This document shows positions 6,334-11,285 of a stretch of DNA of 11,285 nucleotides, in pieces. The stretch spans positions 1 through 11,285 of the forward strand of contig CAZWUO010000124.1 in the NCBI GenBank assembly GCA_964636675.1, given 5' to 3'. The position numbers and the translations under genes were made by a program. The first letter of the stretch is position 1, and every line of letters starts with the position of its first letter. The notes under the pieces are model-generated. The model was not told the origin of the DNA. It saw only the letters and a list, made by a program, of their open reading frames with translations, and did not search any database. The DNA is from JALUUH01 sp964636675 (lineage in GTDB: Bacteria > Pseudomonadota > Gammaproteobacteria > S012-40).

Positions 6334-7755
6334 TTATTTATGCGCAACATCTAGCTTGTCAACGGTATCGAATTCAAACTTGATTTCTTTCCAAGTTTCC
6401 ATCGCCATCTTGAGCTCAGGACTATGCTTAGCCGCGGCAATCAGTATATCTTTGCCTTCTTTCTCAAGCTCACGACCCGTATTACGCGCTTCAACACAAG
6501 CCTCAACTGCAACTCGGTTAGCCGCAGCACCAGCAGCATTACCCCAAGGGTGACCCAATGTACCACCACCGAACTGCAATACAGAATCATCGCCAAAAAT
6601 GTTAACTAAGGCAGGCATATGCCATACATGAATACCACCAGAAGCCACTGGAATGACACCCGGCATTGATCCCCAATCTTGATCAAAGAAGAGACCGCGT
6701 GAACGATCTTCCTTGATGAAAGAATCACGCATCGTGTCGATCCAACCCAAGGTCGCTTCACGATCACCTTCTAACTTACCAACAACCGTACCTGAATGTA
6801 GATGATCACCACCTGACAAACGCAGTACTTTAGTCAATACGCGGAAGTGAATACCGTGATGCGGATTGCGATCAAGCACCGCATGCATTGCACGATGAAT
6901 ATGCAACAGCATACCGTTGTTTTGACACCATTGAGCTAACTGAGTATTGGCTGACAAACCACCGGTTAGGTAGTCATGCATGATGATAGGTGCGCCGATC
7001 TCTTTTGCATATTCCGCACGACGCATCATTTCATCTGAAGTCGGCGCAGTAACGTTCAAATAATGACCTTTACGCTCACCTGTTTCAGCTTCCGCTTTAT
7101 GGATTGCTTCCATAACAAAATCAAAACGATGTCTCCAGCGCATAAATGGCTGAGAGTTTACATTTTCGTCGTCTTTAGTGAAATCCAATCCACCACGTAA
7201 ACCTTCATAACAAGCACGACCGTAGTTCTTAGCAGACAAACCCAGTTTAGGTTTAATCGTACAACCCAACATTGGACGACCATATTTATTCATGATGTCA
7301 CGCTCTACTTGAATACCTTGAGGCGGTCCATTACAAGTCATGACGTAAGCAATAGGGAAGCGAATATCTTCTAAACGAAGTGCACGCAAGGCTTTAAAAC
7401 CAAATACGTTACCAACCAATGAGGTGAGTACATTGACCACTGAACCTTCTTCGAATAAATCGATGGGATAAGCAATGAACGCATAGAAACAAGTATCGTC
7501 GCCAGGAACATCTTCAATAGAGTAGGCACGACCTTTATAGTAGTCTAGGTCAGTTAATAAGTCAGTCCAGACCGTCGTCCAAGTACCCGTTGACGATTCA
7601 GCCGCAACCGCTGCTGCTACTTCTTCACGTGGCACACCCGCTTGTGGAGTGATCTTAAAACACGCCAAAATATCAGTGTCTTTTGGTGTATACTCGGGCA
7701 TCCAATAAGTTTCGCGGTACTCTTTAACACCCGCGCTATAGGTTTTTTCAGCCAT
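6334..7755 (-). CDS. cbbL: RuBisCO large subunit, Form IA (ribulose-bisphosphate carboxylase)
   Basis: A full-length 473-residue large subunit. Active-site elements are all present: TIKPKLGLS (K168, K170), GGLDFTKDDEN with the carbamylated K194 and Mg ligands D196 and E197, HIHRAMH (H287 and H291 region), loop 6 GTVVGKLEG with K327, SGGIHVWHM (S372) and the phosphate-binding QFGGGT. The sequence is of the Form IA (green-like) kind. It carboxylates ribulose 1,5-bisphosphate to two 3-phosphoglycerates, in the cytosol if the IAq assignment is right. ATG 7755 has GAGAGGA (7771-7765) 9 nt upstream. First gene of the operon, divergent from cbbR and therefore its expected direct target. No missing catalytic residue. 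Confidence 0.99.
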   Translation of the reverse strand: MAEKTYSAGVKEYRETYWMPEYTPKDTDILACFKITPQAGVPREEVAAAVAAESSTGTWTTVWTDLLTDLDYYKGRAYSIEDVPGDDTCFYAFIAYPIDLFEEGSVVNVLTSLVGNVFGFKALRALRLEDIRFPIAYVMTCNGPPQGIQVERDIMNKYGRPMLGCTIKPKLGLSAKNYGRACYEGLRGGLDFTKDDENVNSQPFMRWRHRFDFVMEAIHKAEAETGERKGHYLNVTAPTSDEMMRRAEYAKEIGAPIIMHDYLTGGLSANTQLAQWCQNNGMLLHIHRAMHAVLDRNPHHGIHFRVLTKVLRLSGGDHLHSGTVVGKLEGDREATLGWIDTMRDSFIKEDRSRGLFFDQDWGSMPGVIPVASGGIHVWHMPALVNIFGDDSVLQFGGGTLGHPWGNAAGAAANRVAVEACVEARNTGRELEKEGKDILIAAAKHSPELKMAMETWKEIKFEFDTVDKLDVAHK

Positions 7756-7950
7756 TAGTTAGCGTCCTCTCGTTGACTTAGGTTTGACCAAAGGATTCAT
7801 CTCCCTCAGCACTCAAATCTTGCTCCCCTCACGGTATAATCTGGGGAAACGACATGTTTTCATGTGTGGGCACTATAACAACAAAAAATCATTAACAAAA
7901 ATTAATTATTGTTATAAAATACATTTACATTTGTAAATGAACTATATTTC
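7756..7950. promoter_or_regulatory. cbbL-cbbR divergent promoter/operator region
   Basis: This 195-bp gap should hold the CbbR operator and both promoters. For cbbR (plus): TTAACA (7892-7897), 17-bp spacer, TAAAAT (7915-7920), five of six matches in each hexamer. For cbbL (minus): -10 candidates TATAGT (7877-7872) or TTATAC (7839-7834), neither with a good -35, as expected of an activator-dependent promoter; the leader would be about 70-110 nt. Inverted repeats are CATTTACA-TT-TGTAAATG (7922-7939), TATAACAA/TTGTTATA (7874-7881, 7909-7916) and ACATG-TTTT-CATGT (7852-7865). The first overlaps the predicted cbbR start, consistent with autoregulation. Exact CbbR boxes (TNA-N7/8-TNA type) are not proven. 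Confidence 0.7.
7922..7939. promoter_or_regulatory. 18-bp perfect palindrome, candidate CbbR site
   Basis: CATTTACA and TGTAAATG are perfect inverted 8-bp arms around TT, including T-N11-A symmetry typical of LysR-type sites (T7924, A7936). It sits just after the cbbR -10 and about 12 bp before the cbbR start codon, so occupancy would block cbbR transcription or translation. Confidence 0.5.
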
Positions 7951-8856
7951 ATGCACTTCACCTTACAACAACTAAAATTGTTTGTTAGCGTCGCTAAAAA
8001 CAGCAGTTACACACGTGCCGCAAAAGAGCTAAACCTCAGCCAACCTGCTGTTTCCATTCAAATAAAACGCCTGGAACAGCAAATCGGACTGGCCTTATTC
8101 GAGCAAGTAGGCAAAACGATATTTACCACGACCGCCGGCAAAACAGTGTATCAGGCAAGCGAGGAGATCCTCGATAAAGTCGCGCAACTGAAAAACAGCA
8201 TTAAAGAATTAAAAGGCGAAGTAAAAGGCCTCTTGCAACTCTCAGTAGTAAGCACTTCCAAGTATTTTATGCCTCATTTACTGGGCAGCTTCCTCCAACA
8301 ATACCCAGATGTAGAACCAAAAATGAAATTCACTAACCGTGCACGCGTGGTAGAACGCCTAACCAATAACGAAGACGACTTTGTGGTTATGGGACAAATT
8401 CCCAACGCCCAAGGGTTTGAAGCCCATCCGTTTTTAGAGAATATCCTCGTCATGGTAGCCCCCCCCACTCACCCATTGGCGAACAAAAACAATATTAGCT
8501 TAGAGGAACTCAGCAAAGAACGCTTTTTGGAACGCGAACTCGGGTCTGGCACCCGCCTGGTATTTGATAGAATGTTAGAAGAAAGAGGATTAAAGGTCGA
8601 ACCCTATATGGAACTAGGCAGCAGTGAAGCCATAAAACAAGGCGTGATGGCGGGCCTTGGCTTGGCCGTATTATCCCTGCACAGTCTTCATCTAGAACGC
8701 GAAGCCGGAAAAATAGTGTTATTAGATGTAGCAGGGTTTCCGGTTAAACGACGCTGGTATGTTGTACACAGAAAAGGGAAAAAACTTTCACTTGCAGCCC
8801 GTACCTTCCTCGACTATATCTTACAAGACAGCCATAAAATATTGACCACATCGTAA
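7951..8856 (+). CDS. cbbR: CbbR, LysR-type activator of the cbb operon
   Basis: The 301-residue length is normal for CbbR. The N-terminus MHFTLQQLKLFVSVAKNSSY and the HTH TRAAKELNLSQPAVSIQIKRLEQQIG (about 21-46), followed by LFEQ and a wing, are typical of CbbR. The effector domain has the family-type DFVVMGQIP (about 137-145) and the GVMAGLGLAVLS stretch. CbbR senses Calvin-cycle or redox metabolites (RuBP, NADPH, PEP, depending on species) and activates cbbLS. ATG 7951 is the only plausible start; no Shine-Dalgarno is visible and the predicted leader is only about 24 nt, suggesting low expression. It is divergent from cbbL. A weak 8-bp stem-loop (8859-8880) follows the stop without a U-run. 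Confidence 0.95.
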   Translation: MHFTLQQLKLFVSVAKNSSYTRAAKELNLSQPAVSIQIKRLEQQIGLALFEQVGKTIFTTTAGKTVYQASEEILDKVAQLKNSIKELKGEVKGLLQLSVVSTSKYFMPHLLGSFLQQYPDVEPKMKFTNRARVVERLTNNEDDFVVMGQIPNAQGFEAHPFLENILVMVAPPTHPLANKNNISLEELSKERFLERELGSGTRLVFDRMLEERGLKVEPYMELGSSEAIKQGVMAGLGLAVLSLHSLHLEREAGKIVLLDVAGFPVKRRWYVVHRKGKKLSLAARTFLDYILQDSHKILTTS

Positions 8857-8980
8857 GCTGATATTTACCAGTAGATATCACCATAAAACCTTTGCATTAA
8901 ATATTATTAAATAGACTTGACCCGTTTTGTTTTCGTTTTGTTTATTCTCCATATGAAAACCCTTTGGTGGTAAAAAAGAA

Positions 8981-9003
8981 ACGTCAACAGACCCTAATAT
9001 TAA
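8981..9003. repeat. Right copy of a 23-bp inverted element flanking the cbb cluster
   Basis: ACGTCAACAGACCCTA then ATATTAA on the plus strand, the inverted partner of 1433-1455 with 3 mismatches in 23. It lies about 125 bp behind the cbbR stop. The two copies point inward and enclose about 7.5 kb with the whole cbb cluster. Confidence 0.5.
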
Positions 9004-9055
9004 GTTTTCGTATATTAACAAATATACGTGCTCCGACCCATTTTTTTGTAGTTAT

Positions 9056-9211
9056 TACTATCAACCTATACAATCACAAATTGAAGCCATTGCCATTGAA
9101 CCAACATTCAATGGGTATTGGTTGATCGATGGATTAATGGAAACAGGTAAGCGCATCCATCTGGTGTACACGACTGCAGTACAGACTTGCAACGCAGTAT
9201 TCCCGAATTAA
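9056..9211 (+). pseudogene. Remnant of an IS110-family transposase
   Basis: One frame reads YYQPIQSQIEAIAIEPTFNG and continues YWLIDGLMETGKRIHLVYTTAVQ before TAA at 9209-9211. This matches the conserved N-terminal region of IS110/IS1111 transposases (DEDD RNase H-like fold), which typically have ...IEAIAVESTYNWYWLVDGLxxAGYxVHLANTAAIQ. No start codon, no upstream DEDD first aspartate and no downstream C-terminal serine domain are visible, so only about 50 codons survive. It marks past insertion-sequence activity between cbbR and the toxin-antitoxin modules. Recognition is from memory of the family motif, not from a search. Confidence 0.7.
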
Positions 9212-9384
9212 ATTCGTTCTCTGGAAAGACTACAAGAGGTAAGCATAAAGCGTCAAACTCACGCAGGGTCTTCATCCATCACACCCGCTTTATTGTAGTG
9301 GTCAAGTTTTCTTGGATGAGGTGAGTAGTTACATTTCGTATTGGAAAAGAGGATCTGCTTCATGGTATTGGACAAGGCTGGCAA

Positions 9385-9413
9385 TTGACATCATCGCCAT
9401 CAGCTGCTAGCAT
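9385..9413 (+). promoter_or_regulatory. Promoter of the FitA/VapC module
   Basis: A consensus -35 TTGACA (9385-9390), a 17-bp spacer and -10 TAGCAT (9408-9413) with an extended TG (9405-9406). A transcript start near 9420 would give a leader of about 30 nt before the antitoxin ATG. Its presence argues against any antitoxin start upstream of 9451. Confidence 0.7.
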
Positions 9414-9450
9414 TATTTGCATCTTTTACCCATCATTTAGGGGGCGTACC

Positions 9451-9684
9451 ATGGCGAGTTTAAGCGTTCGTAAGATTGACAGTGAACTCTATGAAAGATT
9501 GAGAGTTAGAGCTGCAAAACACGGTGTTTCCATGGAAGAAGAAGTACGCCAAATATTAAAACGCACCGTCGAGGCACCTGAAAGACTTGGCGATTTAGCA
9601 ACCGAATATTTCGGTCCAGCAAATGGTGTGGAACTGGCGATTCATCAACACAAACCGCACGAACCATTAGACTTCAACGAATGA
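9451..9684 (+). CDS. FitA/VapB-like ribbon-helix-helix antitoxin
   Basis: A 77-residue antitoxin. Residues 1-38 (MASLSVRKIDSELYERLRVR, then AAKHGVSMEEEVRQILKR) form an Arc/MetJ-type ribbon-helix-helix of the FitA kind: a DNA-binding strand SLSVRKI, then two helices. The C-terminal tail ends HKPHEPLDFNE and should wrap around and inhibit the toxin. ATG 9451 is chosen because AGGGGG lies 6 nt upstream; the open frame upstream runs through the promoter. Its stop overlaps the toxin start (ATGA, 9681-9684), so the pair is translationally coupled. The complex normally represses its own promoter; no clear palindrome is seen near 9385-9450. Confidence 0.9.
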   Translation: MASLSVRKIDSELYERLRVRAAKHGVSMEEEVRQILKRTVEAPERLGDLATEYFGPANGVELAIHQHKPHEPLDFNE

Positions 9685-10094
9685 TCCTTATTGATACAAA
9701 TATTGTGTCCGCCATAATGGCCCCATCACCAACAAATACCGTACTTAATTGGCTCAACAATCAAGATACAATGACCTTATATCTTTCGACAATCAGCATT
9801 GCTGAAATAGGTTATGGTTTATATATTATGCCCGACGGCAAAAGAAAAAAATTATTGACTGAGCGATTCGAAGGATTCGTAGCACGAGGTTTCTATCAAC
9901 GTATATTGAGCTTTGATGAACCAGCAGCTCATAAATATGCCGAGATAATGGGACACCGCAGAGCAATTGGTAGACCTCTCAATGTGCCCGATGGACAAAT
10001 TGCATCAATTGCTAGAGCAAATAGTTTTAGTGTAGCAACTCGAAACATACGAGATTTCGAGGAATGCGGATTGAAATTAATAAATCCTTTTTAG
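9681..10094 (+). CDS. vapC: VapC/FitB-type PIN-domain toxin
   Basis: A 137-residue PIN-domain ribonuclease. The acidic catalytic set is present: D5 in MILIDTNIVS, E42 in SIAEIGYG, D104 in VPDGQIASIA, and RNIRDF (N122, D125) as the C-terminal motif. The nuclease cuts specific RNAs, commonly initiator tRNA or rRNA in VapC proteins; the target here is unknown. It begins inside the antitoxin stop (ATGA). The combination of a FitA-like antitoxin with an ATRNIRDF-type toxin is closest to the FitAB branch of the VapBC family. No truncation is seen, so the module looks intact and probably active. Confidence 0.93.
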   Translation: MILIDTNIVSAIMAPSPTNTVLNWLNNQDTMTLYLSTISIAEIGYGLYIMPDGKRKKLLTERFEGFVARGFYQRILSFDEPAAHKYAEIMGHRRAIGRPLNVPDGQIASIARANSFSVATRNIRDFEECGLKLINPF

Positions 10095-10299
10095 ATTTGC
10101 CTATAGTTAGTGCCCGCCTAAAAACCCCCAACTCCCTGATATACATCTTTAATTACTCCAATTCGCGAACGAAGAAAGTTATCATCTAACGCGTCTTAAG
10201 TGTTATTCCCGCACTGGATTTTTCTTTTGGATAGCAATGAACAGCGGATTCTCGGATAAAAGAGTGTGAGAGATGAGGCATTTTGGCTATATTACTGCT
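10095..10299. other. Non-coding gap between the two toxin-antitoxin modules
   Basis: About 205 bp without a gene. No terminator hairpin is visible behind vapC. The last part (10254-10290) shares blocks (GAG.GTGAG, ATTTT.GCTAT) with 11174-11209 near the right edge, a possible degenerate repeat. A candidate -35 (TTGGCT, 10283-10288) for the next module lies at its end. Confidence 0.4.
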
Positions 10300-10319
10300 A
10301 TGCTATACATGTATAGCAT
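10300..10319. promoter_or_regulatory. 20-bp perfect palindrome: RelB operator over the relBE promoter
   Basis: ATGCTATACA and TGTATAGCAT are perfect inverted arms with no spacer. The left half contains an extended -10, TGC-TATACA (10301-10309), with a weak -35 TTGGCT (10283-10288) 15 bp upstream. Bound RelB, or RelB-RelE, would cover the promoter, the usual autoregulation of this family. The antitoxin start is 20 bp downstream. Confidence 0.8.
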
Positions 10320-10339
10320 CCTATTTTGAGGACAAAATA

Positions 10340-10552
10340 ATGTTAGCGATCCGATTACCTGAAGAAATTGAGAAACGGCTTGCCAAGCTAGCTGCCAAGA
10401 CCGGTCGTAGCAAGACCTTCTATGCGCGCGAGGCGATCATGCAACACCTGGACGAATTGGAGGATACTTACTTGGCCCAGGAGCGTTTGAACGATCCTGC
10501 CAAGCGTTGGACCCAGGAGGAGTTAGAGCAAGACCGTGACCTGGACAGTTGA
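10340..10552 (+). CDS. relB: RelB-type ribbon-helix-helix antitoxin
   Basis: A 70-residue antitoxin. The N-terminal strand MLAIRLPEEIEKRLAKLAAK and helix TGRSKTFYAREAIMQHLDEL (21-40) form a ribbon-helix-helix of the RelB/StbD/CopG kind. The acidic C-terminus (AQERLNDPAKRW, then TQEELEQDRDLDS) is the toxin-neutralising region. ATG 10340 is preferred because GAGGA lies 7 nt upstream; the longer open frame from 10283 would start inside the promoter. The palindrome at 10300-10319 is its expected operator. It overlaps relE by 17 nt. Confidence 0.92.
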   Translation: MLAIRLPEEIEKRLAKLAAKTGRSKTFYAREAIMQHLDELEDTYLAQERLNDPAKRWTQEELEQDRDLDS

Positions 10553-10802
10553 ATGGGATGATCGGGCCAGGCGTGAGCTACGCCGCTTGGACCCTCCTAT
10601 CCAAAAAGCCATCTTACAATATTTCCGTAAACGCATTGCCACCAAAGAAGATCCACGCCACTTTGGCAAATCACTTAGTCGTGAGCTACAAGGCTTATGG
10701 CGCTATCGCGTTGGTGACTATCGGATGGTATGCCAGATTGAAGATAACCGCTTGGTGGTATTGGTTGTAACAGTTGCCCATCGTCAATCAGTGTATCGAT
10801 AA
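10536..10802 (+). CDS. relE: RelE/ParE-superfamily toxin
   Basis: An 88-residue protein of RelE fold: MTWTVEWDDRARRELRRLDP at the start and LWRYRVGDYRMVCQIEDNRL, VVLVVTVAHRQSVYR at the end. The RYRVGDYR motif (56-63) and C-terminal H82-R83 with Y87 are typical of ribosome-dependent mRNA interferases of the RelE group, which cut mRNA in the A site. ParE-type gyrase poisons share the fold, but the GDYR...VAHR ending favours RelE. It starts with GTG 10536 inside relB, so it should be translationally coupled at lower yield. No in-frame ATG alternative exists near the start. Confidence 0.92.
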   Translation: MTWTVEWDDRARRELRRLDPPIQKAILQYFRKRIATKEDPRHFGKSLSRELQGLWRYRVGDYRMVCQIEDNRLVVLVVTVAHRQSVYR

Positions 10803-11116
10803 CTTTCCTTTTTTTTGGTTTTCTTTTTAGTGCAGCTATTACCAAAACCAAGGAAAGCTTGCCCGACAACTTCTGGCAATAATTGAAGACCCACTGCTAC
10901 ATTATTTCCCTCAGAATATGCATTTGAAGCCCCATAGATACTTCCCTCTAACGCAGACCTCAGCTTAGCTCTGGATTTTTCCCTGTGCATTCCGTGACTT
11001 AGCTTCGAATTTTCCCAGACAAGCACTGGTTTGCACAGTTTTTTGCCCAGACGCGGTTTTTCGCTTAGTTTTTCAACTGTGTCAGAGATAGGAATAAATT
11101 TGAGGGCAACAGACAT
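10784..11116 (-). CDS. Uncertain 110-residue ORF, function unknown
   Basis: The frame is open from ATG 11116 with AAGG 5 nt upstream, a credible ribosome site. The protein starts MSVALKFIPISDTVEKLSEK, has a small/hydrophobic stretch NNVAVGLQLLPEVVGQAFLG and ends in a lysine-rich tail encoded by the T-rich inverted repeat at 10803-10857. The last 19 bp overlap the 3' end of relE in antisense. I recognise no domain. The low-complexity tail and overlap speak against it; the length, ribosome site and absence of any other gene in the interval speak for it. It may be a decayed or orphan accessory gene. Confidence 0.35.
   Translation of the reverse strand: MSVALKFIPISDTVEKLSEKPRLGKKLCKPVLVWENSKLSHGMHREKSRAKLRSALEGSIYGASNAYSEGNNVAVGLQLLPEVVGQAFLGFGNSCTKKKTKKKESYRYTD
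10803..10857. repeat. Imperfect inverted repeat directly behind relE
   Basis: CTTTCCTT (10803-10810) plus GGTTTT (10817-10822), interrupted by six extra T residues, is the inverse of AAAACCAAGGAAAG (10844-10857). The 14 paired positions enclose a 21-nt loop. It begins at the base after the relE stop and could act as a 3' structure for relBE mRNA. No U-run follows either arm. Confidence 0.45.
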
Positions 11117-11285
11117 AGGAACCTTTTTCCCTTATCTGCAGGCTTGAGTCAAGAGATTGCTGGATGATTTGAAGGATGAGAGCGTGAGCGAACAGAGTAT
11201 TTTAGCTATCCAATCCTCTCTCAATTGAGCGATTTATGAAAACCCAAGCTTTGCAAAAAACGTATCCACTTGGTAAAAAATGTAG
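11117..11285. other. Right-edge sequence without a supported gene
   Basis: It contains the degenerate repeat candidate at 11174-11209. A short open frame begins at ATG 11236 (MKTQALQKTYPLGKKC) and runs off the edge; only 16 codons are visible, with a weak GAGCG ribosome site, so it is not called as a gene. Confidence 0.3.

Larger units (their letters stand above)
8857..9450. other. Gene-poor accessory junction between cbbR and the toxin-antitoxin modules
   Basis: A 594-bp stretch with no intact gene. It contains the right copy of the 23-bp inverted element (8981-9003), a perfect 8-bp hairpin CGTATATT-AACA-AATATACG (9009-9028), the IS110 transposase scar (about 9056-9211), an 8-bp inverted repeat ATAAAGCG/CGCTTTAT (9245-9252, 9286-9293) and the antitoxin promoter (9385-9413). 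The rest shows nothing recognisable. Confidence 0.6.

Noticed and set aside
8953..8973. Tiny ORF MKTLWW, suggestive of a tryptophan leader peptide, behind a TTGACC promoter-like site at 8917
   Set aside because: No ribosome site, no attenuator hairpins and no trp gene downstream; likely chance.
9009..9028. Perfect hairpin CGTATATT-AACA-AATATACG as the cbbR terminator
   Set aside because: Too AT-rich, no T-run directly after either arm, and about 150 bp behind the cbbR stop.
9385..9450. Longer FitA-like antitoxin reading from TTG 9385
   Set aside because: The proposed start is the -35 hexamer itself, and ATG 9451 has a strong ribosome site.
10283..10339. Longer RelB reading from TTG 10283
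   Set aside because: It spans the promoter and operator; ATG 10340 has GAGGA 7 nt upstream.

Overview
The window looks like chromosomal DNA from a moderately AT-rich proteobacterial chemolithoautotroph, gamma or beta. This rests on a complete Form IA RuBisCO operon of the non-carboxysomal cbbLS-cbbQ-cbbO type with a divergent cbbR. No carboxysome shell gene (csoS2, csoSCA, csoS1/4) is present here. The species cannot be fixed from the sequence.

Layout. Positions 1-152 (minus) hold the first codons of a zinc-type alcohol dehydrogenase/quinone oxidoreductase, divergent from its likely LysR regulator (268-1125, plus). The minus-strand block 7755-1129 reads in transcription order: cbbL, cbbS, a strong intrinsic terminator with a structured repeat, a 103-residue protein of unknown function, cbbQ (MoxR AAA+ ATPase), cbbO (VWA protein), a 122-residue protein of unknown function and a small lipoprotein. 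cbbR (7951-8856, plus) is divergent from cbbL across a 195-bp AT-rich regulatory gap full of inverted repeats. Beyond cbbR is accessory DNA: an IS110-family transposase scar, two type II toxin-antitoxin modules (FitA/VapB-VapC and RelB-RelE), and an uncertain 110-residue minus-strand ORF.

How the parts work together. CbbR should sense Calvin-cycle metabolites and switch on cbbLS. CbbL8S8 fixes CO2. CbbQ and CbbO form the Q-type RuBisCO activase that removes inhibitory sugar phosphates. A terminator just behind cbbS, and a stem-loop in each of the other long intercistronic gaps, suggest that abundant enzyme subunits and scarce activase are set to different levels from one operon by partial termination and RNA processing.

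Most worth a second look: (i) a near-identical 23-bp sequence in inverted orientation at 1433-1455 and 8981-9003, bracketing the whole cbb cluster including cbbR; (ii) a triple-hairpin array with identical AGGAC loops in the cbb mRNA after the cbbS terminator; (iii) a 14-bp box shared by the cbbL/cbbR promoter and the gap before cbbO; (iv) the two small unrecognised proteins woven into the RuBisCO/activase operon. No CRISPR array, tRNA or rRNA was seen.
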